The position numbers were made by a program, and so were the translations under genes. Shown piece after piece: positions 22,186 to 31,903 of a stretch of 39,972 nt of DNA (the first letter of the stretch is position 1; every line of letters begins with the position of its first letter). Source of the stretch: a virus; IMG/VR virus record IMGVR_UViG_3300022752_000161, positions 1 to 39,972 of that record; one strand, given 5' to 3'. Below the pieces are notes generated by a model, which worked only from the letters and a program-made list of their open reading frames with translations, did no database searches and was not told where the DNA came from.

Positions 22186-25100
22186 TGGCTACTACGCTGG
22201 AAACCCTAGTTGTAAAATTACAGGCTGATGTTGCCGATCTTAAAGGCGGATTAGCGCAAGCACAGACTTCTCTTAAAGGCTTAGACAGTGGCGTAAAAAC
22301 TGCTAATGAAGGCATGGGTAAGTTCGGATCTAGTCTCAAAAAACTATCCGGAGTAATGGCTGCTACTTTTGGAGCGCAACAACTTATTCAGTTCGGTAAA
22401 GATACGGTAATGGCTGCTTCTAATATGGCAGAGTCGTTATCAAAGGTCCGAGTAGTATTCGAAGACGGAGCTGCGGCAGTAGAGACTTGGGCTGCGAGCG
22501 CGGCTACCAACATGGGTATTTCTAATCAAGCTGCCTTAGAAGCAGCTGGAACCTACGGCAATTTATTTCAAGCGTTCGGACTCGGACAAGGTGAGTCACA
22601 AAAAATGTCTATGTCGCTGGTCCAATTAGCAAGCGATATGGCTTCTTTCAATAACACTAGCATTGATGACGCAATACTTGCCCTGAGATCCGGTCTATCA
22701 GGAGAAACCGAACCGCTAAAAAGATTTGGTATTGCCCTATCTGACGCTCGATTGAAAGCGGAAGCCGCTGCTATGGGCTTAGGAACATTTACCGGCACAC
22801 TTCCACCGGCAATTAAGTCGCAAGCTGCTTATTCGTTGATTATGAAAGATACGACATTGGCGCAAGGCGATTATGCCCGGACCGCAGACGGAACCGCCAA
22901 CACGATGAAGACTATGCAAGCGCAGTTCGAAGACGCAAAAGTAGCGCTCGGAGAAGCACTCATGCCGGCATTTCGGGGATTATTAGGAGTATTGAAGTTA
23001 ATTATTCCTATGCTAAAGGCGCTCGGCAACTTCTTCAAGAATAATCAAGATGAAATTAAAGCCTTCGCAATAGCAGTCGGAATTGGATCCGTAGCATGGG
23101 GTATCTACACATTAGCGGTTAAGAGAGCTGAGATAGCGCAGAAGTTATTAAATTTAGCGCAAAAGATGAACCCTATTGGCTTGATTGTGATAGCAGTAGG
23201 CTTGCTCGCAGTTGGACTTGTAAAGTTATGGAAAAATAGCGAGACATTTCGAAATGTTGTGTTGTCGGTAGCCAAAGCTGCTATCAAGGCTTTTGCTTCT
23301 GTAATACCTATGGTCGGTCAAGTCTTCGAAGCAATTATGAAAATCGTAACCGGACCTATGAGATTATTCTTAGGCGTATTGTCCAAGTTGCCCGGAGTCG
23401 GTAAGTACGCAAAGTCTGGACTTGACTTTATCAACAAAGGGTTAGACGGGATCTCTGACTTCGCAGATAAAGCAGCCAAGAAAGCCAATGACTTAATTAA
23501 AACTCTTGACAATGTCGGTAAGGCTAAAGACAAAGCAGATAAGGCTGGATCTAAAGGTAAAGGCAAAGGTAGAGAAACTGCTGACGGCTTTGTGGATCCT
23601 GCTGCGGCACAGAAAGCTGCGGCTGCGGAAGAAACACGATTAAAGAAACTAGAAGAATATAAAGATAAAGTTCAAGATATCTATAAAGATATGAACGAAG
23701 TCATAGCCGAAAGCCAAGAGAAAATGGCTGACGCGGCTAAAGATCGAGATGAAGCAATGGCTAACGCGCAAGAACGCTATGCCGATACAGTAGCCGATCT
23801 TAATAAATCCTATAACGAAGCATTGGCGAGCGCTCAGGAAACCTATGATGACGCAGTAGGAGACGCTCGAAAGCGCTATACGCTTGCGCTCGCAGATATA
23901 GCCAAGGATTACGCTAAGAAAACCGAAGAGATTGAGTTCCGCTTACAAGAACGACTCAACGATATACGAGCAAGAGCTGCCGAGAAGTCTGCGGATCTTC
24001 AACAAAAAGCAGCCGATAAGCAAGCAGACATAATCCGTCAATCGGTAGATCGTTTGCGCAGCGCCTTCGCTTCAAGCACCGGCTTCTCGATTGCCGATAT
24101 GTTCAAGACCGCTAAGAGCGGTGGCGGCTTATTAGACGCTATGAAGAAACAACTTACCGCAGCTCGCAAACTTCAAGAAAACGCGGCTTATTTAGCCGGA
24201 CAGGGGTATTCGCAGACTTTTATTGAGCAGGTAGTCAAGGCTGGACCCGAAGCCGGAAATGAAATTGTAGAAGGCTTAAAGAACGCGTCACCGGAGCAAC
24301 AAACCGAAATACGCGACACATTTTTGGCTATGGAAGATATTCAAGAATCCGGACTTGATGTGCTGGCTCGATCTATGAATAAAGGAGCCAACTTAGCCAC
24401 TTCCGAGCTGCGCCGCGCTTACGATAAAGTAGCAGAAGATCTTAAAGACTCTTTAGCCGAAGTCGATGCGGAACTTAAAGAAAGCCTAGCTGACGCACAT
24501 ACAGAGTATCGCCGCTCTATGTCTGCGGCTATGGCTGAGTCGCTGGAGCGGACCGCCGAAGCCAAGCGTCAATTAGAAGAAGCCTTAGCAAGCGCTGCGG
24601 AGACGCTGGAGAAGTCTCGATTAGCTGCCAAGAAGAGACTTGATGAAGGATTAGCCGAAGCGCAAAAAATTTTACAAGACGCATTGGTAAACGCTCAAAA
24701 AGCCTACGAAGAAAAAATAGATGAGATTGCTAAGGCTACGGAGAAGAAGTTAGCAGATCTACGGGCTAAATTAGCCGAAATTGCTGACGCTATGCGTAAA
24801 TTAGGAGAAGCGCAAGCGGCTCTTGACGCTATGCAAAAAGCGCCTACAAATTTTACTTATTCAAAATTGCCGCCCGGAGTAACTTACGATCCTAACAAAA
24901 ATTTATTCACTGCCGGCGGTAGCGGCGCTGGATCTAGTGGTATTACAACTGACGCGGCAATTAAAAAAGCAACGGCAATAGACGCACTCTACGAAAAAAG
25001 CGAAACTTATTATGCTGATAAAGCCGCTAGTCTAGTAGGAACTACGGGCTATACAGGAATGACGGCTGCGCAAATCGAAGCCGAAAGAAGACGCGAGAGT

Positions 25101-25241
25101 GGCAATATATTCAATACAACAGTAGTAGCTACTAGCAATGCTTCGCCTTCGAGTATTGCTAGTAGCGTAGTAGCAGCGCAAAAGTATGGACAAGCGGTAA
25201 CAGTAAGTCGGCGCTACGGCAGGGGAGCGGTGGATGATTAA
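22185..25241 (+). CDS. Tape measure protein
   Basis: The 1018-aa product is the longest in the genome, Ala/Lys/Glu-rich and largely helical. It begins LETLVVKLQADVADLKGGL. Hydrophobic segments near residues 291-311, 331-348 (NPIGLIVIAVGLLAVGLVKL) and 355-385 could form the membrane channel. Long coiled coils with heptad-like repeats (AKDRDEAMANAQERYAD) span about 480-640 and 745-870. Tape measures set tail length at about 0.15 nm per residue, predicting a tail near 150 nm. No lytic domain was recognised in it. Confidence 0.93.
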   Translation: MATTLETLVVKLQADVADLKGGLAQAQTSLKGLDSGVKTANEGMGKFGSSLKKLSGVMAATFGAQQLIQFGKDTVMAASNMAESLSKVRVVFEDGAAAVETWAASAATNMGISNQAALEAAGTYGNLFQAFGLGQGESQKMSMSLVQLASDMASFNNTSIDDAILALRSGLSGETEPLKRFGIALSDARLKAEAAAMGLGTFTGTLPPAIKSQAAYSLIMKDTTLAQGDYARTADGTANTMKTMQAQFEDAKVALGEALMPAFRGLLGVLKLIIPMLKALGNFFKNNQDEIKAFAIAVGIGSVAWGIYTLAVKRAEIAQKLLNLAQKMNPIGLIVIAVGLLAVGLVKLWKNSETFRNVVLSVAKAAIKAFASVIPMVGQVFEAIMKIVTGPMRLFLGVLSKLPGVGKYAKSGLDFINKGLDGISDFADKAAKKANDLIKTLDNVGKAKDKADKAGSKGKGKGRETADGFVDPAAAQKAAAAEETRLKKLEEYKDKVQDIYKDMNEVIAESQEKMADAAKDRDEAMANAQERYADTVADLNKSYNEALASAQETYDDAVGDARKRYTLALADIAKDYAKKTEEIEFRLQERLNDIRARAAEKSADLQQKAADKQADIIRQSVDRLRSAFASSTGFSIADMFKTAKSGGGLLDAMKKQLTAARKLQENAAYLAGQGYSQTFIEQVVKAGPEAGNEIVEGLKNASPEQQTEIRDTFLAMEDIQESGLDVLARSMNKGANLATSELRRAYDKVAEDLKDSLAEVDAELKESLADAHTEYRRSMSAAMAESLERTAEAKRQLEEALASAAETLEKSRLAAKKRLDEGLAEAQKILQDALVNAQKAYEEKIDEIAKATEKKLADLRAKLAEIADAMRKLGEAQAALDAMQKAPTNFTYSKLPPGVTYDPNKNLFTAGGSGAGSSGITTDAAIKKATAIDALYEKSETYYADKAASLVGTTGYTGMTAAQIEAERRRESGNIFNTTVVATSNASPSSIASSVVAAQKYGQAVTVSRRYGRGAVDD

Positions 25242-26092
25242 TGGTTAGCGTTCTTTATTCCTTCTCTTTCAACGGGCAAGTCTTTGGCGGTGAAGGATCC
25301 CCGTATCAAATTCAATCGGTAGAAGGGCTGGAGTCTTTACCGGAGATCCGTAGGCAAGATGATAACCGGGGTTACGCAGACGGCATGTTTTCTGGGCGCG
25401 ATTTTTTGGGCGGGCGTTCTATATTTATTACATTTTTAACGCTGGGATCCGGAAACAATACGGCGCAAGAAAACTACAACACTATTCAATCGTATCTACT
25501 GCCGCAGACTTCCGGCACTACTCCGTTATTTTTTATGCTAGACGGAACTCAACAATATATCAACGCTCGCGTTCGCGGCTTACGCACTACGCTGGACCCG
25601 AATTACACTTATGGATACATTGTTTCGCAGGTCGAGTTTTTCTGCCCGGATCCGTCTTACTATAACGCTAACGATCAAACCGCAACCCTTCTATATTCAC
25701 CGCCTACGGGTCGTATATATAACCGAACTTACAATTTGACCTACGGCGGCGGCAGCTCGGTTATCACCACTACTATCAGCAATACCGGCTGGGCTACGGC
25801 TTATCCGACTATTACTATCAATGGACCTATCACCAACCCGCAGATAGGATCCGTAACTTCCGGAGACTCGCTGCTATTTAACGGAACTTATAGCGATACG
25901 GACTTTCTTGAAGTAGATCTTTACAATAAGTTAATTACGCTTAACGGCGTATCTGCCCGTAATTTGCTAACATCAGGTACTTGGTTTTCGGCACCACCCG
26001 GAAACTCGAACTTCTTCCTTACTGGACTCGCAGGTAGTACGCTAGTCAATGTAACTAAGGCAGTAGTCGAGTGGAATTCGGCTTACATTTAG
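25241..26092 (+). CDS. Distal tail (Dit-like) protein
   Basis: The 283-aa product directly follows the tape measure. Its N-terminal part (YSFSFNGQVFGGEGSPYQI, GRDFLGGRSIFITF) and the middle strand YGYIVSQVEFFCPDPSYY resemble siphovirus Dit proteins, which form the hub at the tail tip. The C-terminal half is a galectin-like beta domain, TISNTGWATAYPTITINGP. It shares one base with the tape measure gene. Confidence 0.82.
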   Translation: MVSVLYSFSFNGQVFGGEGSPYQIQSVEGLESLPEIRRQDDNRGYADGMFSGRDFLGGRSIFITFLTLGSGNNTAQENYNTIQSYLLPQTSGTTPLFFMLDGTQQYINARVRGLRTTLDPNYTYGYIVSQVEFFCPDPSYYNANDQTATLLYSPPTGRIYNRTYNLTYGGGSSVITTTISNTGWATAYPTITINGPITNPQIGSVTSGDSLLFNGTYSDTDFLEVDLYNKLITLNGVSARNLLTSGTWFSAPPGNSNFFLTGLAGSTLVNVTKAVVEWNSAYI

Positions 26093-26100
26093 GAGATTAA

Positions 26101-27066
26101 ATGGCACTACGCACACCACCTTCTTGGTTACAAAACGGATCCCACCCGGCAGAAAACGATCGCTTAACCGCGCAAGCTATCTTTGCGACTACCGGTATTG
26201 TTACTAGCGGATCTATGGCGGTAACGCCTAATTCACCGGTAGGTATGAGCGTTCTTGTTGCTAGTGGTTGGGCGGCTATTGTAGGAACAACACAAGCCAA
26301 CATGGGAACTTACATGGCTTACAACGATGCTACGACTACTTTAACTATTACTACCGCAAATCCTACCAACCCAAGAATAGATCGAGTCGTAGTAACTGTT
26401 AATGACGCTTACTATACCGGCGCGACCAACAATGTTGTGTTTTCAGTTGTTGCCGGCACTCCTGCTGGATCTCCTTCCGCTCCGGCAACTCCGGCTAACT
26501 CAATATCGTTGGCGACTATTTCCGTAGCAGCTGGAGCGCTATCTATCGGATCCGGAAACATAACCGACACAAGAGTATTAACTACTACCAATTTACCTAC
26601 CGGAGATATTACGGCAGTTACCGCCGGCTCCGGATTAAGTGGTGGGGGTTCAAGCGGCGGCGTTACTTTAAGCATCGATACTGCGGTAACGGCGGATCTA
26701 TCTACGGCTCAAACATTTACTAATAAAACATTAACCGATCCTAAAATTAACCTAGCAATTAACGCACAAACCGGAACTACTTACACAACAGTTTTAGCGG
26801 ATAACAACAAACTTATCACACAAACTAATGGATCTCCGATAACAACAACTATTCCTTTAAATTCATCGGTAGCCTATCCGGTGGGAGCGCAAATTAACAT
26901 CACACAGTTAGGCGCTGGACAGGTAACGATAGTAGGAGCGGGCGGTGTTACTATTGTATCTACGGGCGCTACCGCAGCCACTCCCAAAACCCGCGCTCAA
27001 TACTCTATTGCTACGGCAATTCAAACCGCTACCGATAATTGGTTGGTTGTGGGTGATATTGCGTGA
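26101..27066 (+). CDS. Tail tip / fibre protein with duplicated C-terminal module
   Basis: The 321-aa product starts with a conserved tip domain (RTPPSWLQNGSHPAENDRLT, WAAIVGTTQANMG, NPTNPRIDRVVVTV). A Gly/Ser linker leads to a C-terminal beta module with TFTNKTLTDP, NAQTGTTYTTVLADNNKL and VVGDIA. The last module of about 120 residues is repeated in the protein at 27317-27862. It is probably a trimeric receptor-contacting fibre. Confidence 0.75.
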   Translation: MALRTPPSWLQNGSHPAENDRLTAQAIFATTGIVTSGSMAVTPNSPVGMSVLVASGWAAIVGTTQANMGTYMAYNDATTTLTITTANPTNPRIDRVVVTVNDAYYTGATNNVVFSVVAGTPAGSPSAPATPANSISLATISVAAGALSIGSGNITDTRVLTTTNLPTGDITAVTAGSGLSGGGSSGGVTLSIDTAVTADLSTAQTFTNKTLTDPKINLAINAQTGTTYTTVLADNNKLITQTNGSPITTTIPLNSSVAYPVGAQINITQLGAGQVTIVGAGGVTIVSTGATAATPKTRAQYSIATAIQTATDNWLVVGDIA

Positions 27067-27317
27067 GTCGTTTAGCCTTAACCCCTACCAATGTTCCTTC
27101 AAGCGCAAGCGACATATCTACGCCTACGCTTCGGGCTGGAGATCTTTATTACAATACAACAACCGGGTTAAAAGTATATTCAGGATCCGCGTGGGTAGTA
27201 GTCAGCTCTGCGGCTATCACCGAAATAGACGCTGGAGTGTTTGATAGTATAGCGCCATATAGCGGCGGCAATCCAACAACAACGGCAACGCAAACTTATG
27301 ACGGGGGTAGTCCATAA
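27063..27317 (+). CDS. Short fibre-associated protein
   Basis: The 84-aa product begins with GTG in the preceding stop and carries LRAGDLYYNTTTGLKVYSGSAWVVV, the 'GxxYYNTTTxxLxxYxGSxW' module found at the base of many phage fibres and seen again near residue 65 of the 31275-31889 protein. It lies between two fibre genes, with single-base or 4-base overlaps, and is likely a part of the same appendage. Confidence 0.7.
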   Translation: MSRLALTPTNVPSSASDISTPTLRAGDLYYNTTTGLKVYSGSAWVVVSSAAITEIDAGVFDSIAPYSGGNPTTTATQTYDGGSP

Positions 27318-27862
27318 TGGCGGTAATTACACAAATTCAAGTTAGGCGCGGAACTGCGGCTCAATGGACTTCGGCTAATCCTACTTTGGCGAGTGGCGAG
27401 TGGGGATTTGAGAGCGATACCGGTAAAGTCAAAATAGGCAACGGCAGCTCGGCATGGAGCGCTTTAAGTTATGTTGGAACTGGAGAAGTCACTCTTAACG
27501 GAACCGAAACTTTAACTAATAAAACTTTAACTGCACCCGTAATTAATCTAGGATTAAACGCGCAAACCGGAACTACTTATACTTTTGTGTTGGCAGACAA
27601 CGGCAAATTAGTAACCGCTTCTAATGGATCTGCTCAGACTTACACAATTCCGCTTAATTCTTCGGTTGCTTACGCTACCGGTGCGCAAATCAACATTATT
27701 CAAATTGGAACCGGTCAAGTAACTATTCAAGGAACCGGCGGTGTTACTGTTGCTTCTACCGGAGCCACCGCAACTGCTCCGAAACTTCGCGCTCAATATT
27801 CTTCAGCAACCTTATTAAAGGTCGCAACAGATACTTGGTATGTCGTAGGAGATATCGCCTAA
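27317..27862 (+). CDS. Fibre protein with duplicated C-terminal module
   Basis: The 181-aa product starts ITQIQVRRGTAAQWTSANP and GEWGFESDTGKVKIG, the attachment domain used by many phage fibres. Its C-terminal 120 residues (TLTNKTLTAP, NAQTGTTYTFVLADNGKL, IPLNSSVAY, VVGDIA) are a close copy of the end of the 26101-27066 protein. The two proteins pair different heads with the same tip. It shares one base with each neighbour. Confidence 0.78.
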   Translation: MAVITQIQVRRGTAAQWTSANPTLASGEWGFESDTGKVKIGNGSSAWSALSYVGTGEVTLNGTETLTNKTLTAPVINLGLNAQTGTTYTFVLADNGKLVTASNGSAQTYTIPLNSSVAYATGAQINIIQIGTGQVTIQGTGGVTVASTGATATAPKLRAQYSSATLLKVATDTWYVVGDIA

Positions 27863-29079
27863 TGCCTATTCTTGGAACACTAGCCGGCGGCGGGCTTGTT
27901 CCCGGAACGCCTACTATCGGAACTGCTACGGCAGGTAACGCTCAGGCAACAGTACCCTTCACTGCTCCTTCTTGGGTAGGTAAAGGAAGCGGAACTGTTA
28001 CCTATACTGCTACTTCATCACCAAGCAGCATTACCGGCACATCAACAAGCGGATCTCCAATAACTGTGACCGGTTTGAGCAACGGCACAAGTTACACATT
28101 CACAGTCACCGCTACCACAAGTTATGGTGTTACTGGACCGGCGAGCGCAGCTAGCAATTCAGTATCTCCGGCAGCTCCTTCGAGTCGCGGTGTATTTGCT
28201 GGCGGTAATACATCATTTACTGTCCAAAGCACAATGGATTACATCAACATAGACTCTACGGGTAATGCAACTTCCTTTGGTTCTTTAACTGTTGCGCGAG
28301 ATAGCATGCCCGGATTTGGTTCTTCTACTAGGGGTGTTTTTGCGGGCAACTACACTTCCACAATTTACGATTACATTACTTTTGCGACAACCGGTAACGC
28401 CACTTCATTTGGAAATATGGCAACAAGTACCGGCGCTCGCGCTTCTTGCAACTCTTCTACACGCGGACTAACGGCAGGTGGATTATTTAGCAACGAAGCA
28501 AGAACTACAAATATTGAATATGTGACTATCGCTTCCACCGGAAACGGAACTAGTTTTGGAGAATTAACACAAGGTAGATATAGTTTAGCAAGTGGTTCTT
28601 CTTCAACTCGCGGTATGTTCTCAGGTGGTAATTACAACGCATCAGGAGCCGGCGTTGTTACTACTACTGATTATGTGACTATTGCTTCTACCGGCAACGC
28701 TACTTCTTTTGGAAGTTTGAATACTGCTACTGACGCATTATCGGGTGCGTCTAACTCAACTCGATTTATTGTTGGCGCTGGTAATTTGGCTTCTACTGCT
28801 CTTACTGCGCGTATGGAATATTTTACTATTGCCACTACAGGCAACGCCACAAGTTTCGGCAACCTACAAGCAAATCATAGAAACGGATACGCGGTTGCGA
28901 GCGCTACTTATTGGGTAAATGCGAACGGCTTGAATACACAGGGTGGTACTTATCAATTCTCCGCTAGTATGGATTATGTAACTATTGCAACAACTGGCAA
29001 CGCTAGTAATTTTGGAGATTTAACGCAAGGTCGTTGGGCAGAAGGCGGCGCGTCATCCAATAACGGCGGCGTTCAATAA
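27862..29079 (+). CDS. Receptor-binding-type protein: FN3 domain plus six repeats
   Basis: The 405-aa product has an FN3/Ig-like domain at about residues 20-100 (VPGTPTIGTATAGNAQATV, NGTSYTFTVTATTSYG). Six repeats of about 45-50 residues follow, each containing a variant of DYVTIASTGNATSFG and most ending with STRGVFAGG. This number and length suggest a beta-propeller-like carbohydrate-binding head, with the first STRG-like half-repeat closing the ring. ATG 27862 shares one base with the previous stop; the frame extended from 27835 was rejected. The role in host binding is inferred. Confidence 0.75.
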   Translation: MPILGTLAGGGLVPGTPTIGTATAGNAQATVPFTAPSWVGKGSGTVTYTATSSPSSITGTSTSGSPITVTGLSNGTSYTFTVTATTSYGVTGPASAASNSVSPAAPSSRGVFAGGNTSFTVQSTMDYINIDSTGNATSFGSLTVARDSMPGFGSSTRGVFAGNYTSTIYDYITFATTGNATSFGNMATSTGARASCNSSTRGLTAGGLFSNEARTTNIEYVTIASTGNGTSFGELTQGRYSLASGSSSTRGMFSGGNYNASGAGVVTTTDYVTIASTGNATSFGSLNTATDALSGASNSTRFIVGAGNLASTALTARMEYFTIATTGNATSFGNLQANHRNGYAVASATYWVNANGLNTQGGTYQFSASMDYVTIATTGNASNFGDLTQGRWAEGGASSNNGGVQ

Positions 29080-29089
29080 GGAAGGCGAG

Positions 29090-29893
29090 ATGAGCGAAAT
29101 AGCATTAAATAAAGTGAGCGAGATAATTAACTTCTCTCCCGAATATACAGGCATGGTGGATCACATTAAATCTATCATGCCCGCAATCCAACGCGATACG
29201 CAAAACTTTTACAAATCTTCGTCACAATTCAAATCAGTAACGCTGGATGTTACCGACTTAACTCCTATCTCTAGCATCCGGCATTGTTTGGCGGTTATTG
29301 ATCAAGTTAAAATGGCTTTAGAAAAAAGCCATGTGGAGCTGCGAAAAAAAGAAGTAGATTTAAAGAAAAAACAAAAAGATCTTGAAAGTATTACAGATCC
29401 ATTAGATCAAGAAATGTTAGAAATTGAAATAACAGAAATTATTTGCGATACCGATAATATAAAAAACGCAGTAAAAGGAGCAGTTAGAAGATTAAGTTTT
29501 TTTGCAACTCAATATCAAGCGTTAATGGAAAAAATAGGCAAAACTTATTTAACCGAAATTGATATTGAACGCGAAGAAAACAAATATCACATTATGACCG
29601 CTATGAAACAAGCACTAATCGCAGCTCGATCTCGCGGAGGCATAATAGATGAAGGTAATCATATTTATTTATTTGATATGGGAATTAACGGCGCAGTAGC
29701 GCAAAAAGAAATCTCTAATTATTTAGCAGTTGAGCAAGATATAATTAATCAAGGTTTAGAACCTACTCATAGTATGACTGTTAAGTGGTTAGAAGCGTGC
29801 GCAGATAAGTTTATAGATTGCGGCGTGGAGTATGCTACAAGCAGGGGATTTATTGCACTTGACGATCAAAGTCTATTAAAGGAGTTAGTATGA
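29090..29893 (+). CDS. Coiled-coil protein in the tail cluster
   Basis: The 267-aa product has a central charged coiled coil (VELRKKEVDLKKKQKDLE) and a helical C-terminal domain. Unlike its neighbours the gene is visibly AT-rich (many AAA, TTA, ATT codons), which may mean recent acquisition or low expression. It starts after AAGGAAGGCGAG and is ATGA-coupled to the next gene. No family was recognised; a fibre chaperone or tail accessory role is possible from position only. Confidence 0.65.
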   Translation: MSEIALNKVSEIINFSPEYTGMVDHIKSIMPAIQRDTQNFYKSSSQFKSVTLDVTDLTPISSIRHCLAVIDQVKMALEKSHVELRKKEVDLKKKQKDLESITDPLDQEMLEIEITEIICDTDNIKNAVKGAVRRLSFFATQYQALMEKIGKTYLTEIDIEREENKYHIMTAMKQALIAARSRGGIIDEGNHIYLFDMGINGAVAQKEISNYLAVEQDIINQGLEPTHSMTVKWLEACADKFIDCGVEYATSRGFIALDDQSLLKELV

Positions 29894-30174
29894 AATTAGC
29901 GGTAGCATATACTTTAACAGAAGGCCATGTGCCTAATTATATTTTAGACGGCGGATATTACGAAGACTCAAACGGAAATCTTATTGGCGTTACTATTGAT
30001 AATCCTACTTTGCCTGACAATATAACAATATTTGAAACTATCGAAGAATTAACTGCTTACCTAGACTCATACAAATTGCTATGGCAACAACCTTCTAATC
30101 CGACTTGGATTGGCTATCAACCTGATACACCAACACAAGCGGCAGAGTTTATTTGGCAGAAACTAACTTTGTGA
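29890..30174 (+). CDS. Small protein, possible fibre chaperone or tail accessory
   Basis: The 94-aa acidic product begins MKLAVAYTLTEGHVPNYILDGG and contains TIFETIEELTAYLDSY and a Trp-rich tail. It shares the AT-rich composition of the preceding gene and is coupled to it by ATGA, so the two probably work together. Short acidic proteins next to fibre genes are often fibre assembly chaperones, but no family was recognised. Confidence 0.6.
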   Translation: MKLAVAYTLTEGHVPNYILDGGYYEDSNGNLIGVTIDNPTLPDNITIFETIEELTAYLDSYKLLWQQPSNPTWIGYQPDTPTQAAEFIWQKLTL

Positions 30175-30177
30175 TAA

Positions 30178-31275
30178 ATGACAACTACTTACCGGTATTT
30201 GTTTGCCGATCTTCTTACTAACGACATTCTTGCCGAGCTGCCGATAACGGGAGTAGCCTTTACTCAGCAACTTAATCAGGCTGGAACTTTTACGGGTCAC
30301 CTTTTAATCTCTGGACTTGATACCGAAAAGTTTAATGTTCTACCGGCTACGATTCCGGGTCGCACCGCGTTATACATAGATCGCAACGGATCCTTAGTGT
30401 GGGGTGGGGTAATTTGGGGGCGCGAATACAATAGCGCTGAGCAGATTATTACCCTGACCGGGCGTGAGTTTGAGTCCTACTTTGAGCGCCGGCGCATAAC
30501 TACTACTCTTTCCTATGCCAATACAGATCAACTTGTGATTGCTCGCGGGTTAATAAACGCTGCGCAAGCTGCTGGATCCGGAGACATAGGCGTAATAGTC
30601 GGAGCTGAGACTTCGGGTGTGCTGATAGATCGAGTTTATTATGACTATGAGTTAAAGCAGGTTTATGGCGCTATTCAAGATCTATCGCGGCAGGAAAACG
30701 GCTTCGACTTCAATATAAAGGTTGAGTATGACGCTATTACCGATGAGCCTATCAAAACTCTTGTGCTGGGATATCCACGCACCGGAGTAGTTTATTCAAG
30801 CAGCTCTAATTCCGCACCGGTTTTCGAGTTCCCGGCGGGTAATGTGGTGGAGTATGTCTATCCGGAAGACGGAGCCATAGCCGCCAATACTATTTATGCG
30901 TTAGGCGCTGGATCTAACGAAGGCAAGCAGAGTTCTACCGCGCAAAATACTACGCTCTTAGGAGAAGGTTGGCCCTTACTAGAAGATCAGGCTAACTACT
31001 CAGATGTAACAGATCAAACAGTTCTTGACGAATTAGCAATAGGTCAAGCCAACGCAGTTGCTTATCCGCCTACTACGATCCGCCTAGTAGTTCCGGCGTT
31101 TGAGAACCCGGAGTTTGGGAGTTACGCAATAGGCGATGATTGCCGCCTACGGATCCTAGATAACCGGTTCCCGGAAGGGCTGGACTCTATCTATCGAATA
31201 GTAGGCTTATCGGTAGAACCCGGAGAAGACGGACCGGAACGGGTAACGCTGACCTTAACGGAGACTACTAACTAA
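30178..31275 (+). CDS. Gp37-like minor tail protein (tail tip hub)
   Basis: The 365-aa product resembles the Siphovirus ReqiPepy6 Gp37-like family: RYLFADLLTNDILAELPITG at the start, a FTGHLLISG strand, RTALYIDRNGSLVWGGVIWG, and an ITLTGREFESYFERRRI segment. These proteins form the hub below Dit, like Tal or lambda gpJ N-terminal parts. It follows the AT-rich pair and precedes another fibre-like gene with a one-base overlap. Confidence 0.83.
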   Translation: MTTTYRYLFADLLTNDILAELPITGVAFTQQLNQAGTFTGHLLISGLDTEKFNVLPATIPGRTALYIDRNGSLVWGGVIWGREYNSAEQIITLTGREFESYFERRRITTTLSYANTDQLVIARGLINAAQAAGSGDIGVIVGAETSGVLIDRVYYDYELKQVYGAIQDLSRQENGFDFNIKVEYDAITDEPIKTLVLGYPRTGVVYSSSSNSAPVFEFPAGNVVEYVYPEDGAIAANTIYALGAGSNEGKQSSTAQNTTLLGEGWPLLEDQANYSDVTDQTVLDELAIGQANAVAYPPTTIRLVVPAFENPEFGSYAIGDDCRLRILDNRFPEGLDSIYRIVGLSVEPGEDGPERVTLTLTETTN

Positions 31276-31889
31276 TGGCTTATATCAATCAACCGCCTGA
31301 TATCCGGCAGCTCTTTGCAGTTCTTGATGACCGCTTACGCAAACTAGAAACGGCAGTTCGCTTCACGGCTCCTAGTGTGTCGAGCGAGCCTACTCATCCG
31401 CGAGAAGCAGACATAATCTACAACAATACCAATGATTACATGGAGTATTGGAACGGATCTGCTTGGGTGGTCTTTGGAGATAATAACTTTGGAGTACCAA
31501 AAGTCACTTTCACTAGCACATGGACCGGAACAGGATTGACTTTTACTGGATCTCCTTCTACGGCTTATTACTCGCGCGTAGGCAAAATGATTTTTTTTAA
31601 TATTAAAATATCTTGCGCTACCGTAACTAATTTTGGAACCGGTAATTATTCTTTAACGCTGCCGGCTGGACTTACGCCTAATGTAAATGCCATAGTCACC
31701 GGCGGATTACATCATATTGCTTCCGGAGACCATTATTTGCTTTATGGAGATATTCAATCAGGATCGAGTACTTTAGAATTATATTATCCTAAAAGCAATG
31801 GCACTATGGAGCGTATGGATCACGATAGCCCGCATACATTACAGGTTGCTGATTTTTTTTATTTTAACGGCATGTATTTCTTATCGTAA
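31275..31889 (+). CDS. Minor tail / receptor-contact protein
   Basis: The 204-aa product has an N-terminal helix that attaches to the hub (YINQPPDIRQLFAVLDDRLRK is the opening region, shown here as QPPDIRQLFAVLDDR), the ADIIYNNTNDYMEYWNGSAW module, and a C-terminal beta sandwich (VGKMIFFNIKISC, LTLPAGLTP). The last third is AT-rich compared with the first, as in fibres that exchange tips. It probably forms the most distal tail element. Confidence 0.72.
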   Translation: MAYINQPPDIRQLFAVLDDRLRKLETAVRFTAPSVSSEPTHPREADIIYNNTNDYMEYWNGSAWVVFGDNNFGVPKVTFTSTWTGTGLTFTGSPSTAYYSRVGKMIFFNIKISCATVTNFGTGNYSLTLPAGLTPNVNAIVTGGLHHIASGDHYLLYGDIQSGSSTLELYYPKSNGTMERMDHDSPHTLQVADFFYFNGMYFLS

Positions 31890-31903
31890 GGTAATCTTCT
31901 CGC

